Origin: Acidovorax sp. Leaf78
GTDB taxonomy: Bacteria; Pseudomonadota; Gammaproteobacteria; Burkholderiales; Burkholderiaceae_C
Reading direction: 5' to 3'
Assembly (NCBI RefSeq): GCF_001422735.1
Contig: NZ_LMLZ01000001.1
Span: 307,233-371,232, forward strand
Length of the DNA: 64,000 bases
The notes under the pieces are model-generated. The model saw only the letters and a list, made by a program, of their open reading frames with translations, had not been told where the DNA came from and did no database searches. How positions within the stretch are numbered: position 1 is the first letter of the stretch; every line of letters begins with the position of its first letter. Made by a program: the position numbers and the translations under genes. Positions 45,221 to 53,771 of the stretch are shown piece by piece.

Positions 45221-45889
45221 TCATTTCAGCAGGGCTGTGAGCGGCGTGAGCAGAAACTGGATGACGGTATAGCCCACCGACATCAGCGGGCGCAGCCACA
45301 GCGCACCCACCACACCCGCCACCACCAGTGCCAGCACGATAAAGAAGCCGTAGGGCTCGATGCGCGAGACCATGTGCGCCTGCTTCCAGGGCAACAGGCC
45401 CACCAGAATGCGCCCGCCATCGAGCGGCGGCAGCGGAAACAGGTTGAACGCCCACATCACCAGGTTGACCAGCACGCCGGCGCGCGCCATCTCGATGAAG
45501 AAGCGCTCGTCCACGCCCGAGCCCACCAGCGCCACCAGCAGCACCGCCCAGAAGATCGCCTGGAAGAAATTGGACGCCGGCCCGGCCAGGGCCACCCAGA
45601 TCATGTGCCGCTTGGGGTTGCGCAGGTTGCCGAAGTTGACCGGCACCGGCTTGGCGTAGCCGAACAGGAACGCGCCCGAGGTGGCGAAGTACAAGAGCAG
45701 CGGCATCAGGATGGTGCCGACCGGATCGATGTGCTTGAGCGGGTTGAGCGTGATGCGGCCCATCATGTACGCGGTGTTGTCGCCGAAGTGGCGCGCGGCG
45801 TAGCCATGGGCTGCCTCGTGCACCGTGATGGCAAACAACACCGGCAGGGCGTAGATCAGAACGGTTTGGATGAGATTGGAGATGTCCAC
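45221..45889 (-). CDS. Site-2 protease family membrane metalloprotease (M50, YwhC type)
   Basis: A 222-residue protein with about five TM segments. The zinc motif is in VLFAITVHEAAHGYAARHFG near residue 25. The second conserved block is NLFPLPPLDGGRILVGLLP with the Asp ligand. It lacks a PDZ or CBS domain, so it is the minimal YwhC/Rip-like type, which cleaves membrane helices; the physiological substrate is unknown. It lies just upstream of trpS on the same strand, with family 2 repeat copy c between them. Confidence 0.93.
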   Translation of the reverse strand: MDISNLIQTVLIYALPVLFAITVHEAAHGYAARHFGDNTAYMMGRITLNPLKHIDPVGTILMPLLLYFATSGAFLFGYAKPVPVNFGNLRNPKRHMIWVALAGPASNFFQAIFWAVLLVALVGSGVDERFFIEMARAGVLVNLVMWAFNLFPLPPLDGGRILVGLLPWKQAHMVSRIEPYGFFIVLALVVAGVVGALWLRPLMSVGYTVIQFLLTPLTALLK

Positions 45890-46107
45890 CCGTCGATTGT
45901 CTCAGACGCACGGAACACGCTCAGAGGCCAGGGAAAGCGCAGGCCCTCCACGCAGGGTGATGCGGTTGTACGACAGCGTTACACCCTCCGCGCTCAATCG
46001 TTGATAGCATGTGGCACGGAGTAACAAAATGCATCGCAGGTTTGGGGTGCTGTTTCTCGTTGCGCTGCGGCCCATACTCATACAAAACACCCTTTCGGAG
46101 ACATCCC

Positions 46108-47286
46108 GTGCCCCTGGATCACCTCAAAATCGGAACCCGCCTCGTTCTTGCCTTTGGCGGCATAGCGCTGCTGATGGCGTTGATCATGGGCATGGGTTTG
46201 TCGCGCATCAGCCGCGCCGAAGACACCTACCGCAGCGCGGTGTCCACCGCCACGGACGGCGAGCGAACGTCCAAGGCCACCCAGGCGCAAGAGCATTTGT
46301 CCAGCGCCCGCTCCTGGATCGTGGGCGGCGGCATTGCGGTGTTTGCGCTGTCTCTGGTGGCCTTTCTGACCCTGCGCAGCGGCATCGTGAGCCCGCTGAA
46401 CCAGGCCATCCTGATCGCCGAGACCGTGGCCTCGGGTGACCTGAGCCAGGAGTTCAGCTCCGACCTCGAAGGCGACTTTGGACGGCTTCTGGACGGCCTG
46501 GGCACCATGGAGGACACCCTGACCGACCTGGTCTCGCGCATCAAGCAAAGCACCGACTCCATCACCGCATCGGCCGCCGACATCGACCGGGGCAACAGCA
46601 ATTTGTCGCGCCGCGCGGAAGACCAGGTCTCCAGCCTGACCGAAACCGCCGCCAGCATGGAAGAGCTGACCGCCACCGTGCGTCAGAACGCCGAGCGCGC
46701 GCATTCGGCCAGCGGCCTGGCCGTCAAGGCATCGGCCATCGCCGAGCAGGGCGGCGCGGTGGTGGGCGAGGTGGTGCAGACCATGCAAGCCATCAGCGGC
46801 AGCTCGCGCAAGATCGTGGACATCATCCAGGTGATCGAAGGCATCGCGTTCCAGACCAACATCCTGGCGCTGAACGCCGCGGTGGAAGCGGCCCGTGCGG
46901 GCGAGCAGGGCCGCGGTTTTGCCGTGGTGGCCAGCGAAGTGCGCAGCCTGGCGCAGCGCAGCGCCGTGGCCGCACGCGAGATCAAGGCGCTGATCAGCGC
47001 ATCGGTCGAGCAGGTGGAAAGCGGCGCCGGTCAGGTCGGCAAGGCTGGCAAGACCATGGAAGAGATCGTGGTGGCCGTGGGCCAGGTGAGCACGCTGCTG
47101 GGCGAGATCTCGGTGGCCCTGCGCGAGCAGAGCGAAGCCATCAGCCATGTGAACACCGCCGTATCGCACATGGACGGTGCCACGCAGGAGACGGCGGCGC
47201 TGGTGCAGAACGCGGTGGCCACGGCCTCGGCACTGTCGGCACAGGCCAGCGACCTGGAGCAGGCGGTCGGCGCATTCAAGTTGTAG
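46108..47286 (+). CDS. Methyl-accepting chemotaxis protein with very short periplasmic segment
   Basis: A 392-residue receptor. GTG 46108 with GGAG ten bases upstream gives a normal N-terminus; the longer frame to 46009 encodes an implausible Cys-rich start. TM1 is [20 protein letters not shown] and TM2 [20 protein letters not shown], separated by only about 45 residues, far too few for a usual ligand-binding bundle. A HAMP domain and a signalling hairpin follow, with tip [20 protein letters not shown] and [15 protein letters not shown]. There is no C-terminal CheR-tethering peptide: it ends at AVGAFKL. It may sense internal or membrane energy cues, or lean on other receptors in the array. 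Confidence 0.92.
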   Translation: MPLDHLKIGTRLVLAFGGIALLMALIMGMGLSRISRAEDTYRSAVSTATDGERTSKATQAQEHLSSARSWIVGGGIAVFALSLVAFLTLRSGIVSPLNQAILIAETVASGDLSQEFSSDLEGDFGRLLDGLGTMEDTLTDLVSRIKQSTDSITASAADIDRGNSNLSRRAEDQVSSLTETAASMEELTATVRQNAERAHSASGLAVKASAIAEQGGAVVGEVVQTMQAISGSSRKIVDIIQVIEGIAFQTNILALNAAVEAARAGEQGRGFAVVASEVRSLAQRSAVAAREIKALISASVEQVESGAGQVGKAGKTMEEIVVAVGQVSTLLGEISVALREQSEAISHVNTAVSHMDGATQETAALVQNAVATASALSAQASDLEQAVGAFKL

Positions 47287-47382
47287 CCCCCTGAGCCGCT
47301 GCGCGGCTTCCCCCTCAGGGGGACGCCACCCCTGGACTGGCGGAGCCAGATCCACGGTGGCACTGGCCTTGGGCCGCGCCAG
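47287..47382 (+). repeat. Dispersed repeat family 2, copy d
   Basis: Forward orientation: CCCCCTGAGCCGCTGCGCGG, TTCCCCCTCAGGGGGACGCC, GGAGCCAGATCCACGG, GGCACTGGCC. It begins right after the chemoreceptor stop codon (TAG 47284-47286). Confidence 0.82.
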
Positions 47383-47465
47383 TTTTGGGCGCTGCAATCC
47401 AAAAAAGGACTCTGAGGCTCAGCACGGTCTTCACAGGCGCAGAGGAGGGGGCCGAGACTTCAGTT

Positions 47466-48101
47466 CTACAACCCCAGCGCTTGCAGGCTTCCGCGGCCTT
47501 CGCGGATGACTTCGGGGTCGCCGCCGGCGCCCATCGGGGTCAGGTCGATCACGGTGGTGGGCTCCAGGGGGCAGGCGCCAGCGTCGACGATGGCGTCGAG
47601 CAGTTTTTCGTAGCGCGCGCGGATGTCCTGCGGGTCGTTCAGGGGTTCGGTTTCGCCTGCGGGGATCAACGTGGTGGCCAGCAGCGGGGCGCCGTGCAGC
47701 TCCAGCAGCAGTTGCAGGCCCTTGCGGTCGGGCACGCGCAGGCCGATGGTCTTGCGCGAAGGGTGGCTCACGCGGCGCGGCACTTCCTTGGTGGCTTCCA
47801 GGATGAAGGTGTAGGGGCCGGGCGTGCCCAGCTTGAGCAGGCGGTACTGCCGGTTGTCCACGCGGGCGTAGTTGGCCAGCTCGGACAGGTCGCGGCACAG
47901 CAGCGTGAGGTGGTGCTTGTCGTCCACCTGGCGGATGCGGCGCAGGCGGTCCACCGCGTCCTTGTCGTCCAGGTGGCAGACGAGTGCGTAGCTCGAGTCC
48001 GTGGGCACGGCCACGATGCCGCCCTTTTGCAGCAGCAAGGCGGCCTGCTTGAGCAGGCGGGGCTGGGGATTGTCGGGGTGGGCTTCAAAATACTGGGCCA
48101 T
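47466..48101 (-). CDS. YciO/Sua5/YrdC-family protein
   Basis: A 211-residue protein with the YrdC fold. It shows LLQKGGIVAVPTDSSYALVC, then RLRRIRQVDDKHHLTLLCRD, TPGPYTFILEATKEVPRRV, IGLRVPDRKGLQ and ATTLIPAGETEPLNDP. The last block ends PTTVIDLTPMG. The DSSYAL and HHLTLLC variants match YciO rather than the essential TsaC that makes threonylcarbamoyl-AMP for tRNA t6A37. Activity on tRNA is therefore uncertain. It is followed on the same strand by nothing before the chemoreceptor gene; the PHP gene lies upstream on the same strand across a 193-base gap. Confidence 0.9.
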   Translation of the reverse strand: MAQYFEAHPDNPQPRLLKQAALLLQKGGIVAVPTDSSYALVCHLDDKDAVDRLRRIRQVDDKHHLTLLCRDLSELANYARVDNRQYRLLKLGTPGPYTFILEATKEVPRRVSHPSRKTIGLRVPDRKGLQLLLELHGAPLLATTLIPAGETEPLNDPQDIRARYEKLLDAIVDAGACPLEPTTVIDLTPMGAGGDPEVIREGRGSLQALGL

Positions 48102-48294
48102 GGTGGGGCGGTCTCAAGGGTTCACAAAAATACGAAGTGCACGGCGCGCAACGGCCGACCCGCTGCAGTCGAGGCCAGTGCACCGCACAGTGCGGTCTCG
48201 GCCCTTCGGTCCGCCGACCGGGGCGCACCCCACGCTGCAGACGGCCGGTGGTGCACGCTGCGCCGCGCAGCGGCTGGCTGCGCCAGGGCGGGTT
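48102..48294. other. GC-rich gap with imperfect hairpins
   Basis: The 193 bases between the PHP phosphatase and YciO genes contain short dyads such as GTGCACCGCACAGTGCGG. They do not match either repeat family clearly. No gene is visible. Confidence 0.5.
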
Positions 48295-49152
48295 CTATCG
48301 CTGGATTTTGTCGGCCAGCAACTCCCACACGGGGGTCAACTGGCCCGGCAACATCGGCAGCGTGCCCAGGTCGGTGTGCGATTCGTCGGGGCTGTGGAAG
48401 TCGCTGCCGCGCGAGGCGGCCAGGCCGAACTCCTCGGCCATCGCGGCGTAGGTCACGTATTCGGGCGCGCTGTGGCTGCCGGTGACCACCTCCACGCCGC
48501 GCCCGCCGTGCTGCTTGAATTCGGAAAACAGCGCGAACTCTTCATTGGCGCTGAACTTGTAGCGGGCCGGGTGGGCGATCACCGCCATGCCGCCGGCCTC
48601 GGTGATCCAGCGCACGGCGTCGCCCAGGGCCGCCCAGCGGTGGGGCACATAGCCGGGCTTGCCTTCGGTGAGGTACTTGCGAAAGACCTCGGGCGTGTCG
48701 CGGCAGACGCCGGTTTCCACCAGAAAGCGGGCAAAGTGCGTGCGCGAGATCAGCGCGGGGTTGCCCACGAACTGCAGGGCGCCCTCGTAGGCGTTGTGGA
48801 TGCCTACCTGCGCCAGCTGGGCCGCCATGTCCTTGGCGCGTTCGCCGCGCCCGCCGCGCGTGGCGGCCAGGCCGTCGACCAACTGGGCGTTGTCGGGGTC
48901 GAACCCCAGGCCCACGATGTGGACCGTGGTGTCGGCAAAGGTGACGGAAATCTCGACGCCCGTGAGGTAGGGCATGCCCTGGGCGCGCGCTGCGGCCAGG
49001 GCGCGGTGCTGGCCACCGATCTCGTCATGGTCGGTCAACGCCCACAGCTCGACCCCGTTGGCCTTGGCGCGGGCGGCCAGGTCTTCGGGCGTGAGGGTGC
49101 CATCGGATACGACGGAGTGGCAGTGCAGGTCGGCGTTGAGAATGGTTGTCAC
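48295..49152 (-). CDS. PHP-domain phosphatase (3',5'-nucleoside bisphosphate phosphatase / RNase AM type)
   Basis: A 285-residue PHP protein. Metal ligands are in NADLHCHSVVSDGTL, ALTDHDEIGG, GVEISV, HFARFLVETGV, AVIAHPARYK, GSHSAP and GSDFHSPDESHTDLG. This ligand set fits the YciV/RnmAM group, which dephosphorylates 3',5'-bisphosphonucleotides and trims RNA 5' ends. An insertion holding KDMAAQLAQVGIHNAYEGAL is the family's helical subdomain. It precedes the YciO-type gene on the same strand, an association I know from enterobacteria (yciV-yciO). Confidence 0.92.
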   Translation of the reverse strand: MTTILNADLHCHSVVSDGTLTPEDLAARAKANGVELWALTDHDEIGGQHRALAAARAQGMPYLTGVEISVTFADTTVHIVGLGFDPDNAQLVDGLAATRGGRGERAKDMAAQLAQVGIHNAYEGALQFVGNPALISRTHFARFLVETGVCRDTPEVFRKYLTEGKPGYVPHRWAALGDAVRWITEAGGMAVIAHPARYKFSANEEFALFSEFKQHGGRGVEVVTGSHSAPEYVTYAAMAEEFGLAASRGSDFHSPDESHTDLGTLPMLPGQLTPVWELLADKIQR

Positions 49153-49298
49153 CGGTTCATTTTAGGGCTTGTACCGATAACGCGCGCTGCCGAACCCAGC
49201 AACACTGCCAGTAGGGGCATGGACCCATGCTGCGCACCGGTGCCTTCGGCGTCGCCGCAGCGGCAGCGCGGTGATCTGCGCTGCGCCAAGGAGCGAGC

Positions 49299-51143
49299 AT
49301 GAAATTCAACGACCTGCGCGTGGCCCACAAGATGTGGAGCGTTGTTCTCGGTCTGCTGGCACTGATGCTGGTGACCACCCTGTGGACCCAGTGGTACGGC
49401 CGACAGGTCTCCGCCGCCACCGAGCAGTCGGTCGACAAATACGAGGAAGCGATCACCACCGCCGTGACCTGGCGGGGCCTGGCCGAGGTGGCGGTGACCA
49501 TGTCGATGGCCAGCTTCGTCACCACCGACCAGGCCCTCAAAGCCGATTTCGATGCGCGCGTGGCGGCGCTGACGGCGCGCATCACGCCAGTGCAGGAGCA
49601 GATTGGCAAGACCTCGGTGTCCGCAGCGGACAAGGCCGCATTGGCCAACGTGGCCGCCGCGCGCGCGGACATCCGGGGCCAAACCGACAAGCTCAAGGAG
49701 CTGACCGACGCGGGCGATGCCGCCGCCAAACAGGCGTACCTGGCCAGCACCTACCGGCCCAAGGCCGTGGCGTACCTGGAGTCCATCGACAAATTCGTGG
49801 CCGCGCAGCAACTGCAGCGCGACGAGGCCGTGAAGGCCGCCCGCGACACACGTGGCAATCTGGTGGTGATCGGACTCACGGCGGCGGTGGGCGTGGTGCT
49901 GCTGGGCATGCTGATGGCATCGCTCCTGGTGCGCTCCGTCACGCGGCCGCTGGACCGTGCCGTGCTGCTGGCCGAGGCGATCTCGGCGGGCGACCTGACC
50001 CAGAACATCCACGACGACCGCAAGGACGAGCTCGGCACGCTCACCCGCGCGCTGTCGGCCATGTCAGACCGCTTGCGCGGCGTGGTGGGCGAGGTGCGCA
50101 CGGGCGTGAACTCGGTCTCCTCGGCATCGGTGGAGATCGCCAATGGCAACCACGACCTGTCGGCACGGACCGAACAGACCGCCTCCAACCTGGAAGAGAC
50201 CGCGGCCAGCATGGAGCAACTGACCGCCACGGTGAGCCAGTCGGCCGACACCGCCCGCCAGGCCAACCAGCTGGCCAGCACCGCAGCCCAGGCTGCAGCG
50301 CGCGGCGGCGAAGTGGTGGGCCAAGTGGTGACCAGCATGCAGCAGATCACCGACAGCAGCAAAAAGATCAACGACATCATCGGAGTGATCGACGGCATCG
50401 CCTTCCAGACCAACATCCTGGCGCTGAACGCGGCGGTGGAAGCCGCCCGTGCTGGCGAGCAAGGCCGCGGCTTTGCCGTGGTGGCCAGTGAAGTGCGCAG
50501 CCTGGCCGGGCGCAGTGCCGAAGCCGCCAAGGAAATTAAGGCGCTGATCGGTGCCTCGGTGCAAAACGTCGAATCGGGCTCGGCCCAGGTGGCACAGGCC
50601 GGGCAGACCATGCAGGAGATCGTGGCCAGCGTGCAGCGCGTGAGCGATCTGATCGGCGAAATCACCGCATCGTCCACCGAGCAACGCGACGGCATTGCGC
50701 AGGTGAACCAGGCAGTGACGCACCTCGACCAGATGACGCAGCAGAACGCGGCGCTGGTGGAGGAATCGACAGCCGCAGCCACCTCGATGCGCGACCAGGC
50801 GCAGCGCCTGGCCGAAGTGGTGTCGGTGTTCAACGTGGGGGCTGTGGCTGTGCGTGCGCCCGCCCCGTCACCCCAGTCCTCCCGGCCCGCCCCTGCGGCA
50901 GCACCCCGGCCGGTCTCTGCAGCCACGCCCCGCGTAGCAGGCACCGGAGCCAAACCTGCCGCGTCCGCCTCTACCGCCCGGCCCCCCGCCACCAAGGCCC
51001 CGGCAGCGCCGCGGCTGGCGTCTTCCAAGCCCGCCGCGGCATCCAAGGCCGCAGGGACCGCCACCGCGGCTGCGGCCCCATCCAACGCACCGGCACCCCG
51101 TGCGACAGCAGGAGGCAGCGACGATGACTGGGAAAGCTTCTGA
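49299..51143 (+). CDS. Methyl-accepting chemotaxis protein, tandem copy 1
   Basis: A 614-residue receptor behind AAGGAG. TM1 is [20 protein letters not shown], then a periplasmic four-helix-type domain (about 40-190). TM2 is [20 protein letters not shown], followed by HAMP ([20 protein letters not shown]). From RLRGVV (50070) to FNVGA (50843) the protein is identical, residue for residue, to the next receptor gene. The tip is [20 protein letters not shown]. An Ala/Pro-rich flexible tail of about 90 residues ends in DDDWESF, a variant of the NWETF pentapeptide that tethers CheR/CheB. It should therefore be a fully adapting receptor. Confidence 0.96.
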   Translation: MKFNDLRVAHKMWSVVLGLLALMLVTTLWTQWYGRQVSAATEQSVDKYEEAITTAVTWRGLAEVAVTMSMASFVTTDQALKADFDARVAALTARITPVQEQIGKTSVSAADKAALANVAAARADIRGQTDKLKELTDAGDAAAKQAYLASTYRPKAVAYLESIDKFVAAQQLQRDEAVKAARDTRGNLVVIGLTAAVGVVLLGMLMASLLVRSVTRPLDRAVLLAEAISAGDLTQNIHDDRKDELGTLTRALSAMSDRLRGVVGEVRTGVNSVSSASVEIANGNHDLSARTEQTASNLEETAASMEQLTATVSQSADTARQANQLASTAAQAAARGGEVVGQVVTSMQQITDSSKKINDIIGVIDGIAFQTNILALNAAVEAARAGEQGRGFAVVASEVRSLAGRSAEAAKEIKALIGASVQNVESGSAQVAQAGQTMQEIVASVQRVSDLIGEITASSTEQRDGIAQVNQAVTHLDQMTQQNAALVEESTAAATSMRDQAQRLAEVVSVFNVGAVAVRAPAPSPQSSRPAPAAAPRPVSAATPRVAGTGAKPAASASTARPPATKAPAAPRLASSKPAAASKAAGTATAAAAPSNAPAPRATAGGSDDDWESF

Positions 51144-51470
51144 CAGGGCGCCTGATCCTGGGTGGCGGCCTTGGCCGCTCCCGAATTGATAGCTGCTAGC
51201 GCATACTAGCCGTGCGGTAGCGGCATTTTTCATCTGAATTCTGACCGCACGCTGCTACCTGCAGGCTTGGTTAGCCGCGTGCAACGCGGGGCCGCGGCCC
51301 GTGGGCCTCTGCAGTTTTTAGGGTTTCTGAATGCGGGTTTTTCCCGGTGAATGGCTGGCGCAAGAGGGTGCCTGGCTGGCGTAGGCTATGGGCTGTTGCT
51401 GATGTAATCGAATGTTTCCGGGCGAGCCTTGCCTTGCATGAACACACAACAGATCCACCAGGGAAAAACC
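51144..51470. other. Gap between the tandem chemoreceptor genes
   Basis: The 327-base gap contains repeat copy F (51184-51245). The rest (51246-51470) must carry the second receptor's promoter, but I see no clear element. AGGGA shortly before 51471 is the ribosome site. Confidence 0.6.
51184..51245 (+). repeat. Dispersed palindromic repeat family 1, copy F
   Basis: AATTGATAGCTGCTAGCGCA, then GTGCGGTAGCGGCATTTTT and ATCTGAATTCTGA. Well preserved, between the two chemoreceptor genes. Confidence 0.85.
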
Positions 51471-53279
51471 ATGCAATTCGACAATATCCGCGTCTCCCGC
51501 AAGCTGTGGGGCGCATTTCTGGGCCTGATGATCGGCATGCTGCTGCTCTCGGGCTTTGCGCAGAACCGGGCCAACACGTCCATGTCTGCCGCCATTGATT
51601 CGGTGGTGGAGATCGAGGCACGCATTTCGTCGGCGGTGCGCTGGCGGGGCTCCACCGAAACCGCGGTCACCATGGTCATGGGCGGCGCGGTCACCACCGA
51701 CGCGGTGCTGGCCGAGCAATACGGCGCCAAGGTCAAAGAGATCATCGGCTCCATCAACAAGGTGCAGGAGTCCATCGTTGCCTCGGCCACCGCGCCGGAA
51801 GAAAAGGCGTCGCTCGACAAGGTGCTGGACGCGCGCAAGGCCGTGCTGGCCGCCACCGCCAAGACCTGGGAACTCAAGGGCGCAGGCGATGCTGTGGCGA
51901 CCCAGAAGTTTGCGGACGACGAGTTCGCGCCCCTGGTCACCAAGTACCTCAAGGCCCAGGACGACTTCGTGGCCACGCTGGAAAAGCGCCGCGATGCCAT
52001 CCGCGCCGACGCCACCGCGCGCCGCGTGGAGTACGCCATCTGGGGCATCGTCACCTCGCTCGTGCTGATGGCCGTGGGCCTGTTCCTCGCGTGGAAACTG
52101 GTGCACTCCATCACCGTGCCGCTGAACCAGGCGGTCGAGAACATCGACGCCATCGCGGCGGGCGACCTGACGCGCGAGATCCAGTCCACCCGCAAGGACG
52201 AGTTCGGCCACATGCTGCGCGCGCTGTCGTCCATGTCCGAGCGCCTGCGCGGCGTGGTGGGCGAGGTGCGCACGGGGGTGAATTCGGTCTCCTCGGCATC
52301 GGTCGAGATCGCCAACGGCAACCACGATTTGTCGGCCCGCACCGAGCAGACGGCCTCCAACCTGGAAGAGACTGCGGCCAGCATGGAGCAACTGACCGCC
52401 ACCGTGAGCCAGTCGGCCGACACCGCCCGCCAAGCCAACCAACTGGCCAGCACCGCAGCCCAGGCCGCAGCGCGCGGCGGCGAAGTGGTGGGCCAGGTGG
52501 TGACCAGCATGCAGCAGATCACCGACAGCAGCAAAAAGATCAACGACATCATCGGCGTGATCGACGGCATCGCCTTCCAGACCAACATCCTGGCACTGAA
52601 CGCCGCAGTGGAAGCAGCGCGGGCCGGCGAGCAAGGCCGTGGCTTTGCCGTGGTGGCCAGCGAAGTGCGCAGCCTGGCCGGGCGCAGCGCGGAAGCGGCC
52701 AAGGAGATCAAGGCGCTCATCGGCGCTTCGGTGCAGAACGTGGAATCGGGCTCGGCCCAGGTGGCCCAGGCCGGGCAGACCATGCAGGAGATCGTGGCGA
52801 GCGTGCAGCGCGTGAGCGATCTGATCGGCGAGATCACCGCATCGTCCACCGAGCAACGCGACGGCATCGCGCAGGTGAACCAGGCAGTGACGCACCTCGA
52901 CCAGATGACGCAGCAGAACGCAGCGCTGGTGGAGGAATCGACAGCCGCAGCCACCTCGATGCGCGACCAGGCACAGCGATTGGCCGAGGTGGTGTCGGTG
53001 TTCAACGTGGGTGCCACGGCAGTGCAGGCCCCCGCCCCGGCACCACGCCCCGCACCCGCCGCGCCCAGGCCTGCCGCCGCGGTCAAGGCCGCCGCGCCTG
53101 CCGCACGCGTCGCCGCACCGTCCAAGCCTGCCAGCGCGAACGCCAAGGCCCCAGCCGCGCCCCGGCTTGCATCGTCCGCCGCTCCCGCCGCACTCCCGAC
53201 AGCCCCGCACGCGCCAGCCCCGTCGCCCGCACCCCGTGCTACGGCCCAGGGCGGAGATGACGACTGGGAAAGCTTCTAA
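51471..53279 (+). CDS. Methyl-accepting chemotaxis protein, tandem copy 2
   Basis: A 602-residue receptor from ATG 51471 ([20 protein letters not shown]). TM1 is [19 protein letters not shown], a periplasmic helical domain follows, and TM2 is [24 protein letters not shown] ([20 protein letters not shown]) precedes a signalling domain identical to that of the preceding receptor over 258 residues (52242-53015). The periplasmic domains differ clearly, so ligands probably differ while the output module has been kept identical. The tail is Ala/Pro-rich and ends GGDDDWESF, the putative CheR/CheB tether. A terminator follows at 53338. Confidence 0.96.
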   Translation: MQFDNIRVSRKLWGAFLGLMIGMLLLSGFAQNRANTSMSAAIDSVVEIEARISSAVRWRGSTETAVTMVMGGAVTTDAVLAEQYGAKVKEIIGSINKVQESIVASATAPEEKASLDKVLDARKAVLAATAKTWELKGAGDAVATQKFADDEFAPLVTKYLKAQDDFVATLEKRRDAIRADATARRVEYAIWGIVTSLVLMAVGLFLAWKLVHSITVPLNQAVENIDAIAAGDLTREIQSTRKDEFGHMLRALSSMSERLRGVVGEVRTGVNSVSSASVEIANGNHDLSARTEQTASNLEETAASMEQLTATVSQSADTARQANQLASTAAQAAARGGEVVGQVVTSMQQITDSSKKINDIIGVIDGIAFQTNILALNAAVEAARAGEQGRGFAVVASEVRSLAGRSAEAAKEIKALIGASVQNVESGSAQVAQAGQTMQEIVASVQRVSDLIGEITASSTEQRDGIAQVNQAVTHLDQMTQQNAALVEESTAAATSMRDQAQRLAEVVSVFNVGATAVQAPAPAPRPAPAAPRPAAAVKAAAPAARVAAPSKPASANAKAPAAPRLASSAAPAALPTAPHAPAPSPAPRATAQGGDDDWESF

Positions 53280-53337
53280 AACGTCCCAAGCTCCGAATGT
53301 TTGCGCGAGCTTCAAGAACACACAGACGAAAAAAACA

Positions 53338-53362
53338 AAGGCAGCCTTGGCTGCCTTTTGCT
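53338..53362 (+). terminator. Rho-independent terminator after the second chemoreceptor
   Basis: AAGGCAGCC pairs with GGCTGCCTT across a tight loop, followed by TTTTGCTTT. Confidence 0.82.
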
Positions 53363-53392
53363 TTGGTACATCACTGAAAAAAGGATCTGCGC

Positions 53393-53617
53393 ATGCCCCT
53401 GGTCAACATCCGCCTCGCCCAACGCGACATCCCCACCACATCCGCCCAGAAGGCCGCCCTGATCGCGGGCGTCACCCGTCTTCTGCAGGAAGTGCTGGAC
53501 AAAAAACCCGAGACCGTGACCGTCATCATCGATGAGGTCGACCCAGCCAACTGGGGCGTGGGCGGCGAGCAGGTCACCGTAATGCGCCAGCGCAGCCAAG
53601 GTCCGCTGCAGGCCTGA
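53393..53617 (+). CDS. 4-oxalocrotonate tautomerase family protein
   Basis: A 74-residue protein behind AAAAAGGA. It begins MPLVNIRLAQRDIP, so after Met removal Pro1 would be the catalytic base. The helix QKAALIAGVTRLLQEVLDKK and strand ETVTVIIDEVDPANWGVGGE follow the family pattern, with the usual Trp in PANWGVGG. These small hexameric or trimeric enzymes ketonise enols. Without ring-cleavage neighbours the substrate is unknown. It is monocistronic between the chemoreceptor terminator and family 2 repeat copy e. Confidence 0.93.
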   Translation: MPLVNIRLAQRDIPTTSAQKAALIAGVTRLLQEVLDKKPETVTVIIDEVDPANWGVGGEQVTVMRQRSQGPLQA

Positions 53618-53693
53618 ATTGCGGATACCGGCACCAGCCCTTGCAACTGTCGCTGCCCCAAGCCAGCGGCAGCCGCGCAAGGGCCGCCCCGCC

Positions 53694-53771
53694 GCGCCGG
53701 CTGCGTCCCCCTTCCCGAATCGCGCAGCGATTCGAGAGAAGGGGGATGGCGCAAAGCGCCTCAGGGGGATG
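53694..53771 (-). repeat. Dispersed repeat family 2, copy e
   Basis: Reverse orientation: GCCGGCTGCGTCCCCCTTCC, a long hairpin (AATCGC...GCGATT), AAGGGGG, GCGCAAAGCGCCTCAGGGGG. The upstream half of the family pattern is missing. It ends at the base before the recJ stop codon. Confidence 0.75.

Noticed and set aside
48138..48295. GC-rich dyads between the YciO and PHP genes as a repeat or RNA gene
   Set aside because: No match to either repeat family, no T-run, no tRNA-like fold.
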